DNA from: Sphingomonas_B tabacisoli
Lineage (GTDB): Bacteria > Pseudomonadota > Alphaproteobacteria > Sphingomonadales > Sphingomonadaceae
Assembly (NCBI RefSeq): GCF_042678385.1
Contig: NZ_JBHUDY010000001.1
Location: forward strand, 434,001 to 498,000
Direction: 5' to 3'
DNA: 64,000 bases
Position numbers and translations under genes: made by a program. This document shows, piece after piece, positions 17,248-25,693 of the stretch. The notes beneath the pieces are model-generated. The model was not told where the DNA came from. It saw only the letters and a list, made by a program, of their open reading frames with translations, and ran no database searches. Positions within the stretch are counted from its first letter, which is position 1. Each line of letters begins with the position of its first letter.

Positions 17248-20200
17248 TTACGCGGCCTTGACCCGTCCGCTCCGTTCCAGCTTGCCCCAGCCGACGCGCG
17301 GGCCGCGAATGGCGGCGGCGAGCGCTTTCAGCACGACATAATACATGATCTGCCGGTAGCCGATGCGCTGCGGGATCAGCAGCCACATCAAGCCCCAGCG
17401 CTCGCGCGTCGACAGCGCGAAGGCGATCGCCGCGGCGAGCACGTCGATCGCCGTGAAGGCGAGCCAGTAAGCGCCCATCACGACCAGATCGGTGTGGGTC
17501 TGTGCCCAGCCATGCGCCTGCACGCGCATCACGGTCGAGATGATGCTGAATATGAGCGCCAAGTCGATGACCGGCGAGATCGCAGCGAAACCGACTTGGA
17601 ACAGCGCCGCTTGCGGCAATCCGACCAGCGCGAGGCCGCGCGGCTTGCCGGATCGCAGCACCGGGCCGCCATGCTTCCAGAGGCATTGCAACGTGCCATA
17701 GGCCCAGCGGAAGCGTTGCTTTGCGAGCGCGCGGAAGCTTTCCGGCGCTTCGGTAAAGGCGACGGCGTCCTGATCGTAGCGGACTTTCCAGCCGGCGCGC
17801 TGGATCGCGATGGTCAGGTCCTGATCTTCGGCGAGCGTGTCGGGGGGATAGCCGCCGACCTGGCGCAGCGCCTCGGCGCGCCAGGCGCCGACTGCGCCCG
17901 GCACCACGGTCATCGCGTCCAGCCGCGCCAGGGCGCGCCGCTCCAGATTCTGGGCGGTAATATATTCGAGCGCCTGCCAACGCGTGACCAGATTGACGCG
18001 GTTGCCGACCTTGGCGTTGCCCGCAACCGCGCCGATCCGCTCGTCCTCGAACCAGCGCACCAGCCGCGCGATCGTCTTTTTCGGGAATTGCGTATCCGCG
18101 TCCAGCGCGACGATGAATTCGCCGCCTGCAACGGCGAGGGCCTGGTTCAGCGCCCGTGCCTTGCCGCCATTTTCCAGCCGCAGCAATTTCACGCGCGGTT
18201 CGTCGCCGAAAGCGCGTTCGACGATATCCCCGGTGCCGTCCTTCGATCCGTCGTCGATCACGATCACTTCCAGCTTCACCGCGACACTCTGCAGCACGCG
18301 GCGCACGGAAGTCTCGATCACCCTCGCCTCGTTGAATGCCGGGATCAGCACCGAGACGAAGCGGTCGGCCTGGATTGCAGGCGCTTCCTCGGTCTGCTCG
18401 CGTCGCGCCTGCCAGACGGCGAGGCCGGACAGCATCACCGCGCGCGCGATGCCCAGGGTGATCGCGATCCCGAACAGCCATTTGAGTGTCGTCTGAAGCG
18501 CACCCAAGGCAGTGAACAGGTACAGATCGGTGCGCGCCGCCGCCCGCTCCTCGGGTGTGAGCGGCGGCATGACCTGCGCGCGCGTCAGTCCGACCAGTCC
18601 GGACACCGGCACGAAACGATAGCCTCGCGCGCGGAGCTGATCGATGATGATCGGCAGCGCCTGCACGGTCTGGTCGCGATTGCCGCCGGCGTCATGGAGC
18701 AGCACGATATTGCCGCTGCGGTCTTCGTTCGACGCGAGCACACCCGAGATCGTGCCGTTGACGATCGCCGGCACGCCCGGCCGCTTCCAGTCGCCCGGGT
18801 CGACATGCAGGCCGACAGAGAGATAGCCCAGATCCTGCGCGATCTGCACGGGCACGATTTCGTCGGCGGTGGTCGGCTCGGCGTCGCCGAAGAACGGCGC
18901 GCGGAACAGGCGGATTGCCCGCCCGGTGAATGCCTGCACCAGCCGCTCGACCGCATTCACTTCGATCCGCGTGACCGTATCGCTGGTCTGGCCGAGATTG
19001 GGGTGGGTGTAGGTGTGATTGCCGATCTCGTGCCCCTCGCGCACTTCGCGCTCCAGCAGGTCGCGATAGGTGAGCGCGTTCTCGCCGACGATGAAGAAGG
19101 TCGCAGGCACCTGCTTCGCCTTCAGGATGTCGAGGATCTTGGGCGTCCAGTCCGGATCGGGACCGTCATCGAAAGTGAGCGCGACAAGGCCCGGTTTGTA
19201 TCCGGCGCGCTCGATCGAGAACGGCAGCGGGAGCTGGGTGAACTCCTCGTTCGTCACCAGGCCGTTGCCGGCGATGGTGAGCTTGCGGTGCCCGGCAACC
19301 GGCGTCGAGCCGACGCGCAGCACCTCGCCGGTGCCTTCGATGTCCACGTCGGTGCCCGGCGGGATGTTCTCGATCGTGCGGACGTCGGCACCGGCGCGGT
19401 GCGAACGGCCGAAAATCTGCCAGACCGACGGGTCTTCGGTTCCCAGCCGCCAGAGCGCCACGGCGCTGACACCTGCCGCGCGCGCCGCCAGCATCTGGTT
19501 GTGGAAGGAAGCCGCGTCGAGCATCCACAGCTCGTGCTCCTTGCCGCCTTCCTCGTAGGAGAAAGTGAGATTTCCACTGACCGGATCGAAGCGCGGCATC
19601 GTGCCCGAATCGTGCGCGACCAGCATCGCTTCTTCGAGCGAAGGCGTGTCGGCCGGATGCTCGCCCTTGGTCCAGTTATAGGCGTAGGAGCCGATCGCGA
19701 CGACGACCTTGTCGAGCGGCAGGCCCTTCAGATCGGCGGCAAGCGTCGAGGCGAACCAGGCCTGCGAGGCGATCGGACCCGGATCGCCGTCCGGATCATG
19801 CTCGTCATAGGCCATCAGGAACATGCGATCGACCAGCGCCGCATAGACCGGCAGCCGCCACGCCGGATCGCCGACCGGCACGGCCATCGCCATCAACCAG
19901 CCATGCGGGGCAAAGCGCGCGTGCACTTCGCGCAGGAAGACCTGGTAGTCGCGCTGGGAGGATGGCGGCAGATTCTCGATGTCGAAAAAGGCGCCGTCGG
20001 CCTTGTTGGTCTGCAGGAATTGCTCCAGCCGATCGAGCATCGCCTTACGCGCCAGGGGCGAACGCAGCATCGCCGCCGCGCCTGCCGAGTCCCAATTTCC
20101 ATTCAGCGCATTCTGCACCATCGGCAGGATCTTCGGCCGATGCACGGCGCGCGACAGGATCTGGCGGCCGGCGCGATCGTCGAACACGGTCCAGTGATGA

Positions 20201-20589
20201 TCCGGCCCGGTGATCGAGACCCAGCCGGGCACGACCCAGTCCAGATCCTCGACATGCCGCTGCAGCGATGCCGCGCTGGAGCTGTCCCAAGGTGCATGGA
20301 AAGCGACGGTCAATGCGGTCTGGCGCGCGGGGCGCCCGTTCAACAGCCACTTGCCGCGCCGCACGATCGACCGTTCGAGCCTTCGTGCGCCGCGTTCGAT
20401 CGCGTTGGGCTGGGTGTCGCCGGCCCGCTCGACCTGGAACGGCAGGGAGGGGGAAGGCGTGGTCGCTATAATGGTCGCAGCAAACAGCGTCCCGGCCAGC
20501 AGTACGAGCGCGACGAACGCGATCACCGCCAGCGTAAATTGGCGGCGGCGGCGGCCGGTTGCGTCGTAAAATACGGGGTTAGCGTCCAT
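17248..20589 (-). CDS. Trimodular GH18-like / NodB deacetylase / GT2 glycosyltransferase
   Basis: 1113 residues. After an N-terminal membrane helix (about 25-45) comes a GH18-like barrel with DGAFFDIE near residue 201, whose Glu is the expected acid. A NodB polysaccharide deacetylase domain starts near 467 (LTFDDGPDPDW; metal ligands NHTYTHPN; RAPFFG). Membrane helices follow, then a processive GT2 domain from about 748 (VLIPAFNEA, DDGSKDGT, ALDADTQF, AEDQDLT and QRFRW near 958) and C-terminal helices. It likely makes, deacetylates and trims a beta-linked amino-sugar polymer at the inner membrane; the polymer is inferred. ATG at 20589 has an AGAGAGG site. Confidence 0.9.
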   Translation of the reverse strand: MDANPVFYDATGRRRRQFTLAVIAFVALVLLAGTLFAATIIATTPSPSLPFQVERAGDTQPNAIERGARRLERSIVRRGKWLLNGRPARQTALTVAFHAPWDSSSAASLQRHVEDLDWVVPGWVSITGPDHHWTVFDDRAGRQILSRAVHRPKILPMVQNALNGNWDSAGAAAMLRSPLARKAMLDRLEQFLQTNKADGAFFDIENLPPSSQRDYQVFLREVHARFAPHGWLMAMAVPVGDPAWRLPVYAALVDRMFLMAYDEHDPDGDPGPIASQAWFASTLAADLKGLPLDKVVVAIGSYAYNWTKGEHPADTPSLEEAMLVAHDSGTMPRFDPVSGNLTFSYEEGGKEHELWMLDAASFHNQMLAARAAGVSAVALWRLGTEDPSVWQIFGRSHRAGADVRTIENIPPGTDVDIEGTGEVLRVGSTPVAGHRKLTIAGNGLVTNEEFTQLPLPFSIERAGYKPGLVALTFDDGPDPDWTPKILDILKAKQVPATFFIVGENALTYRDLLEREVREGHEIGNHTYTHPNLGQTSDTVTRIEVNAVERLVQAFTGRAIRLFRAPFFGDAEPTTADEIVPVQIAQDLGYLSVGLHVDPGDWKRPGVPAIVNGTISGVLASNEDRSGNIVLLHDAGGNRDQTVQALPIIIDQLRARGYRFVPVSGLVGLTRAQVMPPLTPEERAAARTDLYLFTALGALQTTLKWLFGIAITLGIARAVMLSGLAVWQARREQTEEAPAIQADRFVSVLIPAFNEARVIETSVRRVLQSVAVKLEVIVIDDGSKDGTGDIVERAFGDEPRVKLLRLENGGKARALNQALAVAGGEFIVALDADTQFPKKTIARLVRWFEDERIGAVAGNAKVGNRVNLVTRWQALEYITAQNLERRALARLDAMTVVPGAVGAWRAEALRQVGGYPPDTLAEDQDLTIAIQRAGWKVRYDQDAVAFTEAPESFRALAKQRFRWAYGTLQCLWKHGGPVLRSGKPRGLALVGLPQAALFQVGFAAISPVIDLALIFSIISTVMRVQAHGWAQTHTDLVVMGAYWLAFTAIDVLAAAIAFALSTRERWGLMWLLIPQRIGYRQIMYYVVLKALAAAIRGPRVGWGKLERSGRVKAA

Positions 20590-20646
20590 GGACCTCTCTG
20601 ACGACGCCGCCCCCATAATCCCGCAGCATGGAACGAGCCATGGCTT

Positions 20647-22167
20647 TCACCGGAGCTGTGCGTCGAGCCAGGCCGCTGCCTGATCGGGCGTGCGCTTGTT
20701 TCTGTCGCGATCGACGCTGTAGTTGGCCGCGCGCATGGCCTCGACGCCGGTCCGGCCGGTCAGCGGGCGAAGCACGTCGATGAATCGTCGATCGTTTGCG
20801 TGGGCGGGAGCGACGAGGAGCAGCGCGTCGTAGCTCGGGATCGCGTGGCGCGGATCGGCGAGCACCACCAGCTTTTGCGCTGCGATCCTGCCGTCAGAAG
20901 AGAAGGCCGAAATCGCGTCCGCCGCTCCGCTGTCGATCGCGCGGTACATGAAGGTCGGGCTGTAACCGCGGGTCGCGGCGAAGCGCAGGCCATAGGCATC
21001 GCGCACCGCCGCCCATTCGGGCCGCTCGAGAAACTCGAGGTCGCTGCCCAGCACCATATGCGGCGCTTCTCGGGCGAGATCGTCGAGGCTGCGGAGTTTG
21101 AGCCGCTGCGCGTCCGAGCCGCGCACCGCGATCGCATAGGCGTTCTCAAACCCGAGCGCGCCGATCAGCTTCACGTGATGCTCGCGCGTGGCCCAGCGTC
21201 CGATCTCCTCGGCCATGCGCGCCGGCTCGGGGATGTCGCGCCGCTTCATCTCATTGGTCCAGAGCGTGCCGGCATAATCGACGTAAACGTCGACATCGCC
21301 GCTCGCCAGCGCACGAAAGATCACCGCCGAGCCCAGGCCTTCGCGATAGCGCACCTGATAGCCCGCCGCTTCCAGCCGCCGCCCGATCAAACGCGCAAGG
21401 ATGTACTGCTCGGAGAAATTCTTGGCGCCGATCGTAACCACCGGCCGCTGCGGCACGAGCCTGGGTGCGAGCGCGGTCGCGCTGCCGATGAGCAGCAGGG
21501 CCGTGCCGAGCCACACGAGCGCCTTCCGGCGCAGCTTGATGCCACGCTCGACCAAGCCGAGCAGCGCATCGGCCAGCAAGGCGAGCGCTGCGGCGGCGAG
21601 GCACCCGGCAGTGACCAGCGTCCAGTCCTGCGTCTGCAGGCCGGCGAAGATCAAGTCGCCCAAACTCGGATAGCCGACGGTGGTCGAGAGCGTGGCTGCG
21701 CCGATTGTCCACACCGCGGCGGTGCGGATGCCCGCCATCACCACCGGCGCGGCAAGCGGCGCCTCGACGATGCGGAGCTTCTGGCCTGCGGTCATGCCGA
21801 CACCATCCGCGGCCTCGCGCACCGCCGGGTCGATGCCGGTGAGGCCCGCAACGCCGTTTCGCAGGATCGGCAGCAGGGCATAGAGGGCAAGCGCGAGGAG
21901 CGACGGCAGGAAGCCGAGCGCCGGAATACCACCGCCGACCAGCGCGGAGATTGCGAGCAGCACGGGATAGAAAAGCGCGAGCAGCGCCAGCGCCGGGATG
22001 GTCTGGACCAGGCTCGCAAGGCCGAGCGCGATCCGCGCCACATGCCGGTTCCGCGCCGCCCAAACCGAAAGCGGCAGAGCGACGGCAAGGCCGAGCAGCA
22101 GCGCCGCCGCGGCCAGCAAGACATGGCTCGCGAGCAATTCCGGAACGCGGGACCAGGCGCCGCTCAT
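20647..22167 (-). CDS. Osmoprotectant ABC transporter, fused permease and substrate-binding protein
   Basis: 506 residues. Residues 1 to about 235 form a BPD-type permease with five or six helices and the EAA-like loop DGVGMTAGQKLRIVEAPLA. From about 240 a glycine-betaine/choline-type binding domain follows (VTIGAKNFSEQYILARLIG, DVDVYVDYAGTLWTNEM, SPTFMYRAI). This fused permease-binder layout is known in the OpuC/ProWX-like families. Its first four bases overlap the ATPase stop (ATGA), so both are one operon. The ligand, probably glycine betaine, choline or a related compound, is inferred from the binding domain. Confidence 0.9.
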   Translation of the reverse strand: MSGAWSRVPELLASHVLLAAAALLLGLAVALPLSVWAARNRHVARIALGLASLVQTIPALALLALFYPVLLAISALVGGGIPALGFLPSLLALALYALLPILRNGVAGLTGIDPAVREAADGVGMTAGQKLRIVEAPLAAPVVMAGIRTAAVWTIGAATLSTTVGYPSLGDLIFAGLQTQDWTLVTAGCLAAAALALLADALLGLVERGIKLRRKALVWLGTALLLIGSATALAPRLVPQRPVVTIGAKNFSEQYILARLIGRRLEAAGYQVRYREGLGSAVIFRALASGDVDVYVDYAGTLWTNEMKRRDIPEPARMAEEIGRWATREHHVKLIGALGFENAYAIAVRGSDAQRLKLRSLDDLAREAPHMVLGSDLEFLERPEWAAVRDAYGLRFAATRGYSPTFMYRAIDSGAADAISAFSSDGRIAAQKLVVLADPRHAIPSYDALLLVAPAHANDRRFIDVLRPLTGRTGVEAMRAANYSVDRDRNKRTPDQAAAWLDAQLR

Positions 22168-22910
22168 GCGCCCAATGCTTTCAGCCGTTCGGCCTGATCG
22201 CGCGGCACCTCGACCAATGCCGCCGCCTCCGGCCCGGCACGCCCCGCGAGCAGATCGGCGGGCGAGCCGTCGCCGACGATCCGCCCCGCCGCCATCACCA
22301 GCACGCGGTCCGCGAGCAGCAGCGCCTCGGCCATGTCGTGCGTGACCATGATCGTGGTAAGGCCTAGGCGATCGTGCAGGGCACGATAGGCGCGGCCGAG
22401 CGCATCGCGCGTGACGGGATCGAGCGCGCCGAACGGCTCGTCCATCAACATCAGCCTGGGGCCAAGCGCGAGCGCACGGGCGACGCCGACCCGCTGTTTC
22501 TGCCCGCCCGAAAGCTGGTTCGGCATGCGTGAGGCCATGTCCGGGAGCAGTCCGACGAGATCGAGCAACTCCGCCACGCGATCTCCAGCCGGCTGTCCCT
22601 CCAGCCGGAACCCGATCGTCACATTCTCCGCGACGCTCAGGTGCGGGAACAGGCCGATATTCTGGAAGACATAGCCGATCTGGCGCCGCAGCGCGTGCGG
22701 CTCCTCGTCCGCCACATCCGCGTCGTCGAGCAGCACGCGGCCGGAGTCCGGCACAATCAGGCGATTGACCGCCTTCAGCAGCGTCGACTTGCCTGAGCCG
22801 GAGCTGCCGACCAGCGCGACGAAGCTGCCCGACGCCACCTCCGCCGTCACCCCATCGACAGCGGACACGTCATCGAAGCGCTTGCAAACGGCGTCGAAGC
22901 GGACTTGCAT
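22164..22910 (-). CDS. Osmoprotectant ABC transporter ATP-binding protein
   Basis: 248 residues. Walker A GSSGSGKST, Q-loop VFQNIGLFPHLS, signature LSGGQKQRVGVARAL, Walker B LMLMDEPFGALD and the switch region MVTHDMAEALLLADR are all present. It lacks the C-terminal CBS domains of larger OpuA/ProV proteins. The open frame continues upstream, but ATG at 22910 is the natural start (MQVRFDAVCKRF). It is translationally coupled to the fused permease/binding protein. The gene is divergent from the SDR gene, leaving 27 bases between start codons. Confidence 0.9.
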   Translation of the reverse strand: MQVRFDAVCKRFDDVSAVDGVTAEVASGSFVALVGSSGSGKSTLLKAVNRLIVPDSGRVLLDDADVADEEPHALRRQIGYVFQNIGLFPHLSVAENVTIGFRLEGQPAGDRVAELLDLVGLLPDMASRMPNQLSGGQKQRVGVARALALGPRLMLMDEPFGALDPVTRDALGRAYRALHDRLGLTTIMVTHDMAEALLLADRVLVMAAGRIVGDGSPADLLAGRAGPEAAALVEVPRDQAERLKALGA

Positions 22911-22937
22911 GGGTAAAGGTTGAAAGAAGGGGCGGGC

Positions 22938-23723
22938 ATGCGCAAGGCGATCTTCATTACCGGCGGCGGATCGGGCATCGGCCGCGCGACTGCGGAGCTG
23001 TTCGCGAAGCGCGGCTGGTTCGTCGGATTGGCCGATCTCAACCCGACCGGCCTCGACGAGACGGCGCGTCTGATCGCTCCCGAAAAAGCCTTCACGGTGA
23101 AGATGGATGTCCGCGACCGCTCCCAATGGCGAAAGGCGCTTGCCGATTTCGTCGTGGCGAGCGGCGGGCGGCTCGACGTGCTGTTCAACAATGCCGGCGT
23201 TGGACATGGCGGCCCGTTCGCGCTGATGGACGAGGACAAGCGCGATCTCGTCATCGACGTGAACCTGAAGGGGGTGATCAACGGCGCCGAGGCCGGACTG
23301 CCGCATCTGAAGGCGACGCTGGGATCGTGCCTGGTCAACACCTGTTCGGCGGCGGGGCTTTATGCGGGGCCACGCATGTCCGTCTATGCGGCGAGCAAAT
23401 TCGGCGTGCGCGCGCTGACCGATTCGCTCGATGCCGAGTGGGAGGACGAAGGCGTGAAGGTCCGGTCGATCATGCCGAGCTTCATCGACACGCCGTTGCT
23501 CGACAATGTCGCCGCCGGTTCGAACCTGTCGGGCCGCGAGCATGTAAAAGCGATGGGGTTGGAGTTCACGCCGGTCGAAACGGTCGCCGAGGCGGTGTGG
23601 GACGCAGTGCACGGCAAGAAGCGCCACGTCGTGGTCGGCAAGACCGCCAAGCGGCTCGCCTTTCTGCTCCGCTGGGCGCCGAGCCTCGTCAGCCGTATCC
23701 GGCCGAAGCAGCCCGTCGAATAG
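22938..23723 (+). CDS. Short-chain dehydrogenase/reductase
   Basis: 261 residues, classical SDR fold. The cofactor motif is ITGGGSGIG near the N-terminus, then NNAGVG, and the catalytic YAASK with an upstream Ser in NTCSAAG. The Asp in LADLNP after the second strand suggests NAD(H) preference. ATG at 22938 is preferred over an upstream in-frame start because of the purine-rich GAAGGGGCGG stretch before it. Substrate unknown. The stop lies one base from the stop of the convergent PdeM gene. Confidence 0.9.
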   Translation: MRKAIFITGGGSGIGRATAELFAKRGWFVGLADLNPTGLDETARLIAPEKAFTVKMDVRDRSQWRKALADFVVASGGRLDVLFNNAGVGHGGPFALMDEDKRDLVIDVNLKGVINGAEAGLPHLKATLGSCLVNTCSAAGLYAGPRMSVYAASKFGVRALTDSLDAEWEDEGVKVRSIMPSFIDTPLLDNVAAGSNLSGREHVKAMGLEFTPVETVAEAVWDAVHGKKRHVVVGKTAKRLAFLLRWAPSLVSRIRPKQPVE

Positions 23724-23724
23724 C

Positions 23725-24387
23725 TCAGGCGACCAGAGGGAAGCGCAGCAGCCGATCGGAAACCGGAACCAGCGCCTCGGCCCGGGGGCCGACGGCGCGG
23801 ACGATCTCGGGGTGATGCGCGTCGAGGCCGCCGGTCAGTGCGCCGAAGGCCGGCAGGATCAGCTTGGTGCTGGTCAACACGAAGCAGCGGCGGGCGACGT
23901 TGCGGCCGCGGTGGTGGAGGCGGAGCTTCGGGTGGAAATGGCCAGAGAGCTCGGGGCGGGTCTCGCCCGGCTCGGCCTCGTGGCGGAGGATCAGCCCTTC
24001 GACTTCCGCCTCGACCATGACCCCGCCGCCGCAATGATCGACCAGACCCGCGTCGTGGTTGCCGGTGATCCACACGAAGCGGAGCTTGGCCGTAAGCTCG
24101 GTCAGCATTCGCCGCGGCTCGGCGGGCAGCCGCTCGCAGCCATCCCGGTCGTGGAAGCTGTCGCCCAGGCACCAGAGTTCGCGCGCCTCGGTTCGACGCG
24201 CGAGCGCCGTCAGCTCGGTCAGCGTGGCCTGCGAATCATAGGGCGGCAGCATCTGGCCGGCGCGCGCGAACCAGCTCGCTTTTTCCAGATGCAGGTCGGC
24301 GACGATCAGCGCCTGGCGCGCCGGCCAGAACAGCGCGCCTTCGGGACGCGCGACCAGCTCATGTCCGGCGAACGAAAAGGGAACCAT
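23725..24387 (-). CDS. pdeM: Ligase-associated DNA damage response metallophosphoesterase PdeM
   Basis: 220 residues. The calcineurin-type metal motifs are complete: ADLHLEK, LGDSFHD, GNHDAG and SGHFHPK. The start MVPFSFAGHELVARPEGALFWP (in parts: FAGHELVARPEGALFWP) and IVADLHLEKASWFA are typical of PdeM, the endonuclease-type member of the set with an Lhr-like helicase, an MBL exonuclease and an ATP-dependent DNA ligase. Here the helicase is 3.8 kb away, beyond three peptidase genes. A palindromic repeat lies between this start and the dipeptidase stop. Confidence 0.87.
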   Translation of the reverse strand: MVPFSFAGHELVARPEGALFWPARQALIVADLHLEKASWFARAGQMLPPYDSQATLTELTALARRTEARELWCLGDSFHDRDGCERLPAEPRRMLTELTAKLRFVWITGNHDAGLVDHCGGGVMVEAEVEGLILRHEAEPGETRPELSGHFHPKLRLHHRGRNVARRCFVLTSTKLILPAFGALTGGLDAHHPEIVRAVGPRAEALVPVSDRLLRFPLVA

Positions 24388-24434
24388 GCAAGGCCAGTAG
24401 CAGAAGAGGCGTCGAAGTCGAGCACCTCGCAGCC

Positions 24435-24517
24435 GTCACCCCGGACTTGATCCGGGGTCCACCTTCTTACTCCAGCGCACGGAAGAAGGTGGATGCCGGA
24501 TCAAGTCCGGCATGACG
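24435..24517. repeat. Palindromic REP-like repeat, inverted pair
   Basis: The left unit begins GTCACCCCGGACTTGATC and carries its own complement CCGGGGTCC; the right unit reads GCCGGATCAAGTCCGGCATG in the opposite sense. Together they form a cruciform-like block between pdeM and the dipeptidase stop. A near-identical block is at 30585-30672, and related ones at 27116-27206, 36472-36500 and 53496-53614. Confidence 0.85.
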
Positions 24518-25693
24518 TTACTTGGTGGCCAGCCGTTGCGCCTCGCCAAGCGCGCGGAGCAGGTTGCCGCTCCAGATCTTGGCAACGTCCGCGTCCGAAT
24601 AGCCCGCCTTCTTCAGCGCAGCCGTGATGCGAGGCAGGCCGGAGATATCGTTCATCCCGATCAGCCCGCCGCCGCCGTCCCAGTCCATGCCGATGCCGAC
24701 ATGGTCGGGACCGACCAGCTTCAGCACATAGAGCAGGCTTTCCATGAAGCGGTCGAAAGTCACCGGATTGGCGGTCTTGGTCGCTTCCAGCCGTGCCCAG
24801 GCCTGACCCGCCTCCCGGGCTTCCCTCGGGCTCGCGTCTTCTAGCGACTCCCACTGGCCCGAAAGCTTGTCGCGCTCCGGCCGATCGTCCATCGGCGCCA
24901 GGAACACCGAGTTGACCTGGATCACGCCGCCCTTGGCCGCGATCTTCTTGATCCGCGCATCGTCCAGATTGCGGGGACTGTCGTAGAGCGCACGCGGGCC
25001 GGAATGCGACAGGATCACCGGCGCCTTCGACAGCTCCAGCACCTGGTCGACCGTCTCGTCCGACGAATGGCTGAGATCGACCAGGATGCCGAGGCGATTC
25101 GCTTCCTTGACCCACTCGCGGCCGAGCGAGCTGAGGCCGCCCCAGGTCCGCTTGCCGCCCTTGGTTGCATCGGCGAACTGGTTGTCGCCATTATGCACCG
25201 GGCCGGCGAGCCGGACGCCGACGTCGTAAAAGTCCTTCATCGTCGCGACCGTCGGTCCCAGCGGATAGCTGTTCTCTATCGACTGAAAGACGGCGCGCTT
25301 GCCCTTGGCGGCAATCCGCCGTGCGTCATCCGGCGTGAAGGCCAGTTCCATCTCGTTCGGAAGCTGGCGCACCATCGCGCGGATCCAGGCCTCGCGTCGC
25401 CAGGCGTGCGCCTTGGCTGCCGCATAGCCTTCGGCCGTCAGAGGACCCTGCTGCGTGTAGATGACGAAGAAGCCACCATCGAGGCCGCCTTCCTTCATCC
25501 GCGGCAGGTCGATCTGGCTGATGTCGTCGGTGAAGCTGTGGCGCTGGGCGAAATTCCATCCCGGCCGGCCGAGATTGACCGGCGTGTCGAGATGGGTGTC
25601 GAGCACCAGCAGCCGCTCATGCAGCGCACGGATCGCGGGCGAAACGGCGGGCTGCTGCGCGGCGGCGGCAGCCCCGAGAAGGAATGCCAGCAT
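24518..25693 (-). CDS. Membrane dipeptidase (M19 family)
   Basis: 391 residues with a short signal peptide (MLAFLLGAAAAAQQP). Zinc ligands of the renal-dipeptidase family are visible: HLD in VLDTHLDTPVNL, E in QSIENSYPLG, H in LVDLSHSS and H in VILSHSGPRAL, plus D in GIGMDWDGG. It should cleave dipeptides in the periplasm. ATG at 25693 overlaps the TGA of the preceding M20 gene (TGATG), implying coupling; a GTG one codon upstream is also possible. Confidence 0.92.
   Translation of the reverse strand: MLAFLLGAAAAAQQPAVSPAIRALHERLLVLDTHLDTPVNLGRPGWNFAQRHSFTDDISQIDLPRMKEGGLDGGFFVIYTQQGPLTAEGYAAAKAHAWRREAWIRAMVRQLPNEMELAFTPDDARRIAAKGKRAVFQSIENSYPLGPTVATMKDFYDVGVRLAGPVHNGDNQFADATKGGKRTWGGLSSLGREWVKEANRLGILVDLSHSSDETVDQVLELSKAPVILSHSGPRALYDSPRNLDDARIKKIAAKGGVIQVNSVFLAPMDDRPERDKLSGQWESLEDASPREAREAGQAWARLEATKTANPVTFDRFMESLLYVLKLVGPDHVGIGMDWDGGGGLIGMNDISGLPRITAALKKAGYSDADVAKIWSGNLLRALGEAQRLATK

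Noticed and set aside
17206..20601. Long plus-strand open frame opposite the GH18/NodB/GT2 gene
   Set aside because: It is a mirror frame of a high-GC gene, with Arg/His/Asp-rich sequence and no domain; the minus strand has complete motifs.
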